From contig CM038706.1 of the NCBI GenBank assembly GCA_021613375.1, positions 23,391,366-23,455,365 of the forward strand: 64,000 nt of DNA, in the 5' to 3' direction. This document shows positions 38,201-57,059 of this stretch, piece after piece. The notes beneath the pieces are model-generated. The model was not told the DNA's origin and did no database searches. It saw only the letters and a list, made by a program, of their open reading frames with translations. The stretch comes from Megaleporinus macrocephalus (lineage: Eukaryota > Chordata > Actinopteri > Characiformes > Anostomidae). Position numbers and translations under genes: made by a program. The stretch's first letter is position 1, and each line of letters opens with the position of its first letter.

Positions 38201-40308
38201 CCATCAGATCTCCAGGTGAGCACATCTCCAACTGAGATAAGCCAGGAAGAAAAGCTTGTTTTACTGCTGACTATTCTATTCACTACCACTCAGTTTAGTC
38301 AGACGGAGTCTTGTGTCTCGACTTGCACTTGGCAAGCAAGGTCATTTTACAGTGTTATCAGATTAAAACCCACCAACTGTTTAGCCCTGCTTTTTCCCTG
38401 ATCCTTAACTGATCAACGACACTGACAGGTTCCTGCAAGGCATTTCTTTTTCTTGAGAAATTTAGCTGAAATTAGTCAGAGGATGGAACCAAAAAAAAAA
38501 CATTTTCCTTTTTCGTTCTCAGATATAAAGGCATTGCCAGATTATACCTTTAATAAGTTTAGAAGAGAAAACGAGACCGGCGTTAAAACATGCAGGTTTC
38601 CGTCGACTGTTTGTGGTCGTTGTCATTTATAGTTACTATAATACAAACGGAGAAAATGTGATGGGAAAGAAATAACAGCTATGTTTAGGAAAGGACAGCT
38701 GGAAAATTAGCATTTTAACTGAATGGACTAAAGAGTAGCTACAGCAGTAAGCAATAGCATAACATGCTGCAGCTTCACACTATGCAGTGCAGGTTTGGTT
38801 TTGGCTCACTGGAGCTCCTTTGGGGCAAGTTTAGGGGATAAAGCCACAAATCTGAGTGGGCGAACCTGCTGTTGTGTGTGCTTTATTGGGCATAGTAGCA
38901 ATACATCAAAACAAATATTAAATAATATGTCATTTATTTATTATATATTTAGTAGGACTTGAACTTATGTTTTTAAAATTATACATGTTTATTTTACGTT
39001 TATTTGACTGTATGTGCTGAGAATGAATATGTATAACAATTTTTAGACAACTGCACACCAGCTTACACATTGAGATTGTCATTATAGAAGTTTTAGTTCT
39101 AACTGTCAATTTAATCAACAGTTTGTTCTGTATGTTAAACAACTGGATACAAAACCCAGTAATGGAAGTTATCCCTCACCATTTTTATTTAGCTTGTATA
39201 CATCATAATTCACCATATACTTCCATTAATATTCACCATAAAAAATAGTAGAATCTTATCAGTGTTGTTGATCCATTAAGAATTAAGAAACAATGGCTTG
39301 GTTTGAATGTGCACTTAGTAGGTGCCATCTGAGGACAATAAGATCAGGGTTCAACTTAGACATGCACTAAATTTCAGTATGCCTGGATACTCCTTTGGAT
39401 GTAAAATGCACAGTTTGTCACATTTTCATAATTTTAGAAGTTGTTTTAACTGACTTTGGTCTTCAAAGACTTGTCGTATTTTTCTGCTACTTTGCATCAG
39501 CTTCATACATGAACTGCACAGCTTCATACATATACTGCACAGCTTCCTACAGCTATTCCAATGTTTGGATGTTAAAGAAGTTTTTTTCTTGTATTATTAG
39601 GGAGTATGTGTTGGCAGAGGGTCAGTACGAGTATGACAGTGCACCGTTCCTGGATCCTCCGGCTTTGAATCGTTTTGTGACTGCACTTACAAGTAGGTAC
39701 ACACTCTCTGACTAAAGCTTCAAGCATTTCTGACCAGTTTTCTTCAGAAGAGTGTAGTTTGGTTGTAAAAGGTAAAAACTAATAATTATTTGAGCATTCT
39801 TCTTGTGTTATGAGTCGCTCAATTAAAAGAAAAAACATACTTACATTCAGGTCCATTAAAGTGTATTAGGGTCAGTCTAGAAATTGCTCTGGTCGAGTCT
39901 GATTACATGTGAAATTCAGCAGAAAATGCTTGATCAGATATCAGAAGGAAAAAAAATGAATGAATATGATCCAGCCCTTTATAAGCCTGAAAAACACACC
40001 TGCTCAAATCAAGTGTTGTAATGTTAGCTGTGTAGTCTTTCCTGTGAGTGTTTCAATTGTGTGATAGCGTGATAGCCTACTTCTAGATGCTCATCCCAAG
40101 GGGACTTTAAAAGTAGCTCATTTTAAAGGAGATTTCTAAAGACTGAAAGTGGTGTCAGTAGACATTGGCCTTGGAAAAGAGACTCCTTAATGTTACAACA
40201 ATTTACAAATATAGTATAATGAACCTTTTTTCAGATATGTACTAGAGGTCCTCCACTCTATCCTTTGCTATAACTAGTCTGCTGGAGAAGAACAAATTGT
40301 CTTGAGGC

Positions 40309-40342
<34 letters not shown>

Positions 40343-42104
40343 CTAAGGTGAAGACAGCTATAATAATGTGTCAGAAAGATGTTTAAGAGTTTGTTTTTAT
40401 CTCTTCTGTTTGCATATTTATGCAAAGCACAGCAATTAATTGTGTGAGAGCTCATGTAACCTGGCAAAAATGACATACTGAGTTAATGAATGCAAAATTA
40501 TGCCAAAATGAGAGTAGCTAATAACTAAATTCAAAGGTAAACCAATTATCATGTCCTTTTTGTAGAATTTTGGCTTCCACGCAGGCTTGAGAAATGTGGA
40601 TTAATAGATGATAGCTATAATTATGTGGTACAAGTTACTTGTACATACAAGTATGTGTGAATAAGAAGCCAGATATCAACCCATTACATGCTCTTGAGAC
40701 TGCAGGGAGAAACATCAGCTGGACCTTCAAGATTATTATCCTCGTTTAAGTTGCCTTGGACTGGAAGGATGCTGTGGTGGTCATGTTCTTTGTGTGAAAT
40801 TTACAGCTAATCTTCTGCATGTTTGTGTGTGTGTTTATACATTCCCAGGTCAGATTATTGTCACCACCCTCTGTGCATTCCTCATGCGCACTCGCCGAGT
40901 GTGGCTTTTCTCTGCTCACTTGCTCCCTCTGCTGGCACGTTTGTGTTCAGTTTCTCGAGACACCATCCTCACACTCACCACTGTTTCCATGGGAATAACA
41001 GGGGCAGAGGTCGCTGTGTTCCTCCTCATAAATCTCTTTGTACCATATAGACTGGCGAGAGCAGCTTACAGTGAAATAGCGCAACTAGAGGTAAAGTCTG
41101 TTGCAAGGATTTACACACATACACTTTGAGATCAAACACAAATATACACTTAAAACACTTTCTCTGATGTCTCTGTTGTAGATGACTGATTTGTACCGAC
41201 TGCTAGCAGTGGGGGTGTCTCTCTGGCATAGTTTTGCTGTGCCTGTGTTGTTCAGTGTGTTCTGGTTTGTGCTATTTGGAGTTCAGCTTGTCTCTAATGC
41301 TGGTACCCCCTCTGCCATTCAAGAGGGGCTTCTACTCTACCTTCTCACTAGGTAAGCACAACTGAGCTGAGATTAGTAAATTAACTAGCCTTCAATTTGC
41401 GTGATCAACTCATAGAGATCCAAACACTGTCATTCAGATCTGGGTTTCTCTAAAGCATCTTAGCACACATATGGTAGCGAGAGCAGCACTGATTACTGTC
41501 TGTATCAGTTAAGATTATCTTCACACTAAGATGTTTGGAGTGATGTGATGTGAAATGCTGCACTGTAAGGAAACTTACAATAAGAACCAGATAGCCAACG
41601 TGTTTAACACCTTAAAAATCAACCACACAAAAAGTTATTACACAAAATGGGTTCAAATATTTAGCTTGAGACATTGTTGACTGTGTTGAGAGAAGCTTTA
41701 AGCCTATTATTTTTTAACAATACTTTCAGAGCAGGGTGGTACATGCCTTTGTCTGTATTATATATAAAAACAAGAGCATGTATACTCTTAACTTGTCAAT
41801 TTGGATAGAAAGTAAAAGTGATATATTTGAGGCCCTATCAGAACTAGTTTAAGAAAATCTTGATAATTGATTATCTAGGAATTATGGAAAATAAGTAAAA
41901 GAAATCCTCTGTATGTTTAAACTTTTAACTTTCTTCAAATATATTTTATTAAACTTGTTTTTTTCTGAATTCAAATTCCATAACCATTCAAATTATTTCC
42001 TGCTGAACAGCAGAGCTGAACCGCTTTGTGCAATAACCAATCCAAGTAATGCTGAACATTGGTATGACAGGTTGAATCTTTGTGTGTGCTAATGTTCTGC
42101 TTTG

Positions 42105-42139
<35 letters not shown>

Positions 42140-45100
42140 GTATAAGTGTGTCTGAGTGCTGTGCTAGCCCTTATTCTTTGCTGGGTTTGACGTTTGTGGT
42201 TTCCTATTCGGCTCTGGGGCTTCTGAATCTCTGCAAGTTCTACCTGGGAGGTTTCACAGCTCTGCAAAACCACAATGTCATGCACAGGTAAGTGTGTGGA
42301 ATGTGTACACGTGTGTGTTTGTGTGTAAATATGTCTTTTGATGTGTTTTGTTTGTATGTGTGTGTGTGTTTTGTAGGGGTGTGACAGAGGGTGTGACTCT
42401 GCTGTTGCTAGCACTGCAGACTGGCTTGTTGGACATGGCGGCCCTGCAGCGCTGCTTCCTCCTCTTCATCATTCTCTTCATCGTTCTCACTTCAACCTTG
42501 CAGAGCATGAGTGAAATAACTGAGCCCATTATGCTAGGACTTGGTGCCAGTAGAAACAGGTAGAAATTAAACTACATTTTTAGCTTTATCAATTCTCAGA
42601 ATCCATTAAAGCGGTTTACAATAGTATAGGTAGATGCAGTGCCCATTGGCCACCTTAAACGTTTCTTCCCCTTCTGTGGTTGTACACACGGTCATGTAAG
42701 TACAAGAAATACATTCAAGAGTTTAGAATCACTTGCCATATTAATATTTGCGAATTTACATACGGTACTTATGTAACTTATAATGCAGATGTAATGTTTA
42801 CAAACCATTTGCCAAATATATTTCAGATGTCTTATTCAATATTTTAGCTATGTGAAAAGTAAGTTGATACAAATAAATAATATACAGTAATTATCTGTTT
42901 ATTTAGTTATCTGATTCCCACTTTTTAAATATGATTTATTTTGGATTTTACTTTTATTACTTATCTATGTTATAGACCTTTCTCAGAGTCAGTTAATCAT
43001 TCTGGTCCCTTAGGTCTAAAAAATATATAAAATCTAAAATTCCTTATTTTTTTTATTTAGGTCTGTGTAGTTGCACAGGCCTGGCATAATATTATATATA
43101 AAACAAGAGCATGTATAATCTAACTTGTCCATTTGGATAAAAAGTAAAAATGATATATTTGAGGCCCTATCAAAACCAGTGTGCTTATCTATGTTATAGA
43201 CCTTTCTTAGGGACAGGTCAGTTAATCATTCTGATCCCTTAGGTCTAAAAAATATATAAAATCTAAAATTCCATATTTTTTTTATTTAGGTGTGTGTAGT
43301 TGCACAGGGCTGGCATAATGGAATGCTTTATGGTCTTATTTACAGTCATATTGAAACCATATTATTAAAAACAAAAACTTTTGAACAGTAGTGTATGAGA
43401 TGCAGGGGGCTTACTTTAAAATGTATAGAAATATATATATGTATATTTGCAGGGGGCTTGAAAATGTATAGGAAATAAGATGATGGACACCTCACCAGGT
43501 TAACCAGGTTAAGATCTCGTGAGTGCTGTCTTTTTTAAGATGGTTGTGAGGTGTCACATTGTTAGTTTGCAAACTATAAACAAACAAGTTGTGTCTCTGT
43601 AGGAGTGTGTGGAAGCATGTACGAGGGCTGAGCATGTGCATGTTTCTACTGCTGTTCCCGGGATTCATGGCCTACAAGATCTCCCAGTTCTTCCACATGG
43701 ACTTCTGGCTTCTCATCCTCGTGTCCAGCTGTATGCTTACGTCACTGCAGGTATTCTTAGTCTGTTGTAAGAACAGGCCAAGGACTCTGTGTGCACATGC
43801 AGAGCATATTGCATAATGTTGAAAGAGCTATGACATATTCATGAGTCACTCCTATCATTTGGTATGTATCCCAGGTGACAGGCACTCTTCTGATCTACTG
43901 CCTCTTCATGGTGGAGGTGTGGCGCAGCACTGCTCTGCCTGGTCTGGATGAAGTCGTGTATTATGTGAATGGGGTTTGTCGGGCGCTGGAGTTTGCCGTG
44001 GCGCTGTGTGTGGTGGCGTACGGGGCGTGGGAGTCACTGTGGGGTGAGTGGAGCTGGATGGGGGCATCGGTCATCATCATCCACTCCTATTGCAACGTGT
44101 GGTTGCGTGCCCAGGCTGGCTGGAAGAGCTTCCTACTCCGACAGGAAGCAGCACGCAAGATCAATTCGCTTCCACGGGCAAGCACTCAGCAGCTACAGGA
44201 CCACGGTGATGTCTGCGCCATTTGTTTTCAGGTTAGCGTCAGACCCAACTAGAGGGGGCTGTGGTTTAAACAGCCTGAAATAAAAAAACTAACAAGCTAA
44301 CTCTGCTATGCATCTAAATATTACACAACTAAATATCCAGAGTGTGTGCACAGGAGTGTTGACTGTATGTGCTATTATTCATAATTTGATTGCTTAGATT
44401 AGTTTCTATCTGGAAGATGCTGACTACAACCGCAGAAGTCTATATAGATAAACATCAAATAGGAAAATGTGCCACTTAAACTATCAGGGAACGTTTATGC
44501 TTTGTTCTAAGGATTGGCTAAGTAGGGGTAACACGAGTTATTTAAAGCCAGATCCCTGCACAGTTTAGTGCTTTTCCTGCTCAAGCACACGTTTAACTAA
44601 TCTGTTAATTGCCAGTTTTAGTTGGAGTGTCAGAGCAAGCAAAACAAGAAACTTTGCTGAGCTCATGTCCTCAGTTTCCCACCTGGATGGCAAAGTTCCT
44701 CAAGATCTATCTTTTTGCAGAATTTAGCTTCAACACTTATCTTTCCACCACTCCTGATCCAGGTCATGAATGTCTCCACACGTTGGACCACGTGTATGAG
44801 ATTTGGTTGGGTATGAAGCCCACATAAAATATTGGTAGTATTATTTAGTTTTATGTAATATTATTTACTATGATATCTTATTTACTATGACAGAAACAGA
44901 TCCTAGATCTGTCTTACTCTGAGAAGCTTTGTTACAAAAACATTTAAGTTTAGTAGTGCTGACCCAGGATCTGTTCCAGTCAGTAAATAAGAGAGTCTGA
45001 TCCTCGATCAGCACTGCTACTCTAAGTTTTGTGCATACATACCCAGAGTAGGAATTCTGATCTGTGGTTAGATTTCTGGGATCAGGTCCTAGATCAGCTC

Positions 45101-45921
45101 TCTAGCAGAGTAGCCTCTGCCCTCTTGTGACCATCTTTGTTCTTGCTTTTCAACAGGATATGACATCAGCCGTGATAACCTACTGTGGTCACTTCTTCCA
45201 TGGAAACTGTCTTAGGAAGTGGCTGTATGTGCAGGAAACATGCCCTATGTGCCACGCCTCCATCAAACCACCCATATCGACCCCAACAGCTGCTGAAGGT
45301 GACGCTAATCCTCAACCAACACAACCACAGGCCCACCCACCTCCGCAAGAGCCTGTTCCTGTGCATGCAGACCCCCAGCATGAAGAAGCACAGGGCTCAC
45401 AGGGAGATGGAGCATATTCAACAGACATGGAGTTTGAGTCAGAGGAACTGTACAGGAAGATGAGTCTGCGTGGCCTGAACTGTAGTTCCAGTGAAGACCT
45501 CAGAGTGACGCATGTCTGTGCAGGTGATGCTGAACTGCATTCAACTCAACCACAGCCCCACGCATCCAAGCAGGAGCCTGCCCCTGGGCATGCTGACCCC
45601 CAGCACAAAGAACAGGAAAATGAAGCCCATTCACCAGACAAGACGTCTGAATCGGAGGTACCATACAGGAAGATGAGTCTGCGTAACCGAAATTGTAGCT
45701 CCACTGAAGACTCCAAAGGAGTGTGCACCACTCCATCTTCCAGCAAATCAGAAGGCAGTAGCTCCACATCAGAGTGCAGGGAGATAGAAAGGGAGTCTGA
45801 GCAGAGGACTAACCAGCCCGGAGTGGCCAATTCACTAATGGACTTGGACAAAGATTGCACTGGTTGTCCTGAGTCTCTCAGTGGTAGTTATTCATTCCGT
45901 GAGCCATCAGAACAAACTTGA
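35220..45921 (+). CDS. rnf145: RNF145-like multi-pass ER RING-H2 E3 ubiquitin ligase, 10 exons, 791 aa
   Basis: RNF145 is an ER membrane E3 ligase of the TRC8/gp78 class, implicated in sterol-dependent turnover of HMG-CoA reductase. Coding exons: 35220-35388, 38107-38215, 39601-39692, 40849-41090, 41182-41351, 42147-42287, 42377-42559, 43603-43750, 43875-44231, 45157-45921 (2376 bases). Residues 1-510 contain many hydrophobic spans that track human RNF145 (RLEDVANVALRVPSII, WLFSAHLLPLLARLC, SPYSLLGLTF, SEITEPIMLGLGASR, MAYKISQFFHMDFWLL, SYCNVWLRAQAGWKSFLLR). The RING-H2 is at about 532-569 (CAIC, CGHFFH, CPMC). Two features are odd: the human YLYF motif in the second membrane span reads YLHI here (76-79), and the tail after the RING is 222 residues with an internal duplication, against a much shorter tail in human (663 aa). 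It is probably one of two teleost rnf145 paralogues; I cannot tell which. Confidence 0.94.
35591..37641. mobile_element. Candidate 2.05-kb element with terminal inverted repeats, in rnf145 intron 1
   Basis: The left end reads TAGGGGTGGGCAATATGGCA. The right end, read inverted, is TAAGGGTGGGCAATATGACA, 18 of 20 identical. No transposase frame lies between them, so it would be non-autonomous. Flanks show no convincing 8-base target duplication; a TA duplication is possible because both ends carry TA. Alternatively these are two separate related short elements in opposite orientation. Confidence 0.5.
40310..40338. repeat. (TTA)n microsatellite
   Basis: About nine TTA trinucleotides in rnf145 intron 3. 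A similar but less regular ATT/TTA tract lies at 37415-37482 in intron 1. Confidence 0.85.
42100..42141 (+). repeat. (TG)n tract abutting the rnf145 exon 6 acceptor
   Basis: A TG repeat occupies the polypyrimidine-tract position just before the acceptor TATAAG|TGTGTCTGAGTG at 42147. Repeat length could influence recognition of this exon. The exon itself is certain from homology (ECCASPYSLLG). Confidence 0.8.
42961..43322 (+). repeat. Intronic direct duplication, period 234 bases
   Basis: The block beginning TTATCTATGTTATAGACCTT at 42961 recurs at 43195, continuing through TTAATCATTCT, CCCTTAGGTCTAAAAAATAT and GTGTAGTTGCACAGG with few changes. The spacer (about 43095-43183, AACAAGAGCATGTATA ... 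GAGGCCCTATC) itself has a second copy at 41760-41857 in intron 5 of the same gene. Unnamed interspersed or locally duplicated sequence. Confidence 0.75.
44889..45115 (+). repeat. Dispersed repeat containing AGATCAG/GTCAGTAA blocks, copy 1
   Basis: Shares TGCTGA-CC-GG-TCTGTTCC and GTCAGTAA followed by TCCTNGATCA with 51695-51790 in the ube2d gene. It lies directly upstream of the acceptor of rnf145 exon 10. The family is not named. Confidence 0.45.
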
Positions 45922-48479
45922 TGAAGGTGAAGAATTGTCAGAGACTTTTAGGAGACAGTGGACAGGCACTATGTTTCAAAGAACTGGCTTCATGACATAT
46001 CACGGTACCAAAGACCACGACACTAGCATTTGTGGAGGGGTTAAACTTCTTCTCATCATGCTGATCATGTGCTGGGTCTTCCATCACATCATCCTGTCGA
46101 GCAATACCAAATGTATTTATCTTTGATGCTCTCGAAGCTGAATTTCTGCTGAAATGGCTAAAGATGCATAGATCGAACAAATACAATTGCCTTTAGAGAG
46201 GTGGCCTGATTAACTGATGGAACTGACATTACTGGACATCATTCACCAACCGTTCTTAAACAGAAGTTTCTTCTTAAAACCTATTTATGCAGCTTTTATG
46301 AAGATTCTGACAAGTATCAATGTATTCTTATTTGCCATTTGCTCTTGGGTAATAACAGAATCCATGCAGACTCAAGGGTAAAAGATGCAAATTTTCTATT
46401 AAAAAAGGAAGATATTGTTGAATGAGGCCCGTTGTACTCAAATACTGTACAGTGATTGAACTTGAATGAACTTTTTCAAGGCAAATTATTGTTCCTCTCT
46501 TACTTATGCCAGTGCAGAACGGGCATATCTGAAAAAATCTACACGTTGTAGCTTAAAGATGAAGGTTCGTTTAAATGATGGCTGGAGTGCCATTTAACAC
46601 AAAGTATGTAGAAATCCGATAGTGCCTCAACATATTTCTGCTTCACTCAGTCATAATTTTTGTACACCAATGGTGCCCTCGGGTCCTTGGCTAACTTTAT
46701 TTTTTCTTTGGATAAAAAAATGTTTACCTGTTGTACTGCATTACTCTTTCGCTCTTAGCTTGTTTAATTCTTTCATTCTTATTCTTTTGCTGTTGATTTG
46801 TTTTCCCCATTGGCATTGCTGTCTTCATACTGAGTCACTGTCTTTTCAAAAGTATAATGGTGTCAAAGTAAACCCATGCCCCTTTTATATTCTTAACATC
46901 TGAACATCTAACCACATCTCCTGTACTGTGTACTCATATTTCACAGTCAGGATGTATCAACAGCATTCCGTGTGACTGACCAAGTAAACAACAGCAAATC
47001 TAACTGTATTTCGTCTTGGTGTCTAAACCTTGTCATCTGCATGTATCGACTCTTCTTTTTTGTAACAACAAAGACTTGTTTATAGCTGTTTCAGTTTCAC
47101 TCTTTAACTTTTGTGTCTTTGTCTGAGGCAAGACTATTTGTTCCCTTTCTGTCTGCACCATTTTGCTGAGCCACCTTCTCTCTTGCCCTGTAAGCCAGGA
47201 CAACTCTCACCCTGCTTTCTCTTGTCCTCTTCTGGTACATGCTAAGAAGATGGGGTTTATTTGATCCTCCTGCTGTCTCCTGCAGCAGTTTATTTAAAGG
47301 GCCCATATCCTACAATTTACTTGTATTTTATTTCCCCCAGACTCTGTTTATAGTGGTAAAAGTTGCCATTATTTACTTTTACATGACTAGATTCTGTCTC
47401 TTGTAATTAAATAAGTTGATATAAGACGGATACCTGTAAATGACCTCTGTTAAGATAGGCTGTCCAGTTGCTCTCCATTCACCTGCGCCATCTTGCTCCT
47501 TTTTATGTAGCAACTGGGATTGAAAAACCTGTTTACATGACATGTTGGTGGCATTTACAACCAGCTTGTAAACAGTTGCATAGCCTATTTAGGGTTCAAA
47601 TTAAAATATGATTAGAAACTGGTGTACTTGTCCGTATCAGGGACATATTGTGGCTTGTGGATTCAGAAAGGAGTTCTTAAAATGCTGTGTCCACTCACTG
47701 TCCACTCTATAAGACACATAGTTGGATGGGAAATCAGAGGCAGTAGCTCATCTGTTGCTGCACAGTTTGTGTTGGTCATCCTCTAGTCCTTTTCGGTGGT
47801 CACAGGACACTGCCCACAAAACACTGTTAAAATGATATATTTGGTTGGTAGACTCTTTTTAGTCCAGCAGTGACACAGCAATGTTTAAACACCCCAGCAG
47901 CACTGCTGTGCTGTGTCGTACCACCAAGTCAGCGTTACTGCAGTGCTGAGAATGATTGTGGAGGTCCTGAGGGGGCCCTGAGCGCAAAAAAAAAACATGG
48001 TGAAATGGGGATAACAAAGTATGCAGAGAAACAGATGGACTACAGCTTGCAATTATACAACTCCAGAGTGTCCCTATATGGTGAACTGAGCTGAAAACAT
48101 AGATGAGTGTAGAATACATGGATGTGTACCTAACAAAGTGTCTGATTTTCTGTATTTAGATGCACATATATAGATGCATATATGAAGCGGTGAGTGATAT
48201 GATTTGAAACTCACAACATCAAACTTTTTTAAAACAGTGAGAAAATGCTTTGGTTTTCCAAGAAATGGGACCTATAAGTTCATCTTCTCATGTTTCTCAT
48301 GTCCTACATTTTTCTCTTGAAGTGTGAACGTATTTCGCTGGCAAACATTATTCTCATTATACTTCTCAGCTTTTACAAAATAACGTTTGCCCTTCAAGGA
48401 TTGCGTACTTTTATTTGAATTTGATAAATGAAGTCGCGGAGTGGTGTGTAATGCTCTAGCACTTTCCATCAGCGCTGCG
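45922..48479 (+). other. rnf145 3' UTR and intergenic stretch
   Basis: No gene is recognised. A short hydrophobic frame in another phase (45881-46126) overlaps the rnf145 stop codon and is treated as fortuitous. The nearby ATTAAA at 46398 is a weak poly(A) candidate. Foldback repeat copy C occupies 47640-48145. Confidence 0.4.
47640..48145 (+). repeat. Foldback interspersed repeat, copy C
   Basis: Same family and orientation as copies A and B (TGTCCACTCACTGTCCACTC, CATCTGTTGCTGCACAGT, GTTGGTCATCCTCTAGTCCT, then GAGAAACAGATGGACTAC and GTGTACCTAACAAAGTG at the end). Confidence 0.8.
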
Positions 48480-48785
48480 GCTCCAGGCCAGCAGGCGGCA
48501 GTAGGACTTCGGCGTCGTCCTTTTATGCGTCATTAAAAGCGGAAGGGTGGTCAACGTAACGGACATCTTGTCAGCTCAGAAATTACTTTTTAGTTTTATT
48601 TTTGATTGACCGCGGAGCTGCGTACTTGCCTGGCTGCAGGACTGGTAGTTGAATAATCCGGCGTTGCGCTGTATGGGAGCCGCTGAGCGTGTTAAAGTGA
48701 CAGTTCGTTAGTGTTTGTCTCTCCGTGTCAGTGTCGGCGCCGCTTTGGAGCTCCGGTTACTCAAACCGACACACGCAGTGCTCAG
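48480..48785 (+). promoter_or_regulatory. ube2d promoter and 5' UTR
   Basis: A CpG-rich stretch directly precedes the ATG. It contains CCAGCAGGCGGCAG at 48488-48501, one mismatch from the CTCF core consensus. No TATA box at a useful distance was seen. The 5' UTR appears to run unspliced into coding exon 1. Confidence 0.5.
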
Positions 48786-56487
<7,702 letters not shown>

Positions 56488-57035
56488 TGTTGGCAGGACA
56501 CATTTACAAACTGTTGTTTATGCTCTCGTGTTTGGACACTGTCTTAAGGCCATTTTATCCCGTCTGTCTCTTATGGAGGAACAGTCCCGGTTGTCTGCTC
56601 AAACAAGACTACAGCGAAACCTGCAGGAATCGCCACAGTTTTCAGCTCTGATCCGGATCCCATCCATCCGACGGATTTTTGTTTTTGTCTCTGCTTCCTG
56701 CTTTTCTGCCTTGTGGTCCATGTGTCCAGTCATTTTCTCTGACCTCTCACCTCGTGCCACTTCTGTGTGAGCGCAGTGCTGGCCTACTCAGGGAGAGGGA
56801 GTTTGACTGTAGGCTGTGCTGCTTCTTCAGGGCTGTACTCTTGCAATGCATGTCATCACAGGGTGCTGGGTCATTTTGCACAGCAGTGGCATTTATAAAT
56901 CCGATTCCTCTGTTCTTTTAAATCCTAAACATCCGGATCCTTTAGATCCTCTCTCGGCCGAGACTTCACAGCTGTGGCAATGAAATACAACTCGATTGGC
57001 TTATAATGTCCTGCTACTTTTATTTTTCTCCCCTC

Positions 57036-57041
57036 AATAAA
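57036..57041 (+). terminator. Poly(A) signal for the main ube2d isoform
   Basis: AATAAA with a GT-rich flank (GTTGTGTAACTC), about 550 bases after the stop of the usual last exon. Confidence 0.65.
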
Positions 57042-57059
57042 GTTGTGTAACTCATTATC

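Noticed and set aside
45881..46126. 81-codon frame with a hydrophobic stretch overlapping the rnf145 stop
   Set aside because: Different phase from rnf145, no splice sites to join it, and it lies in the 3' UTR. A tail-anchor isoform would need transcript evidence.
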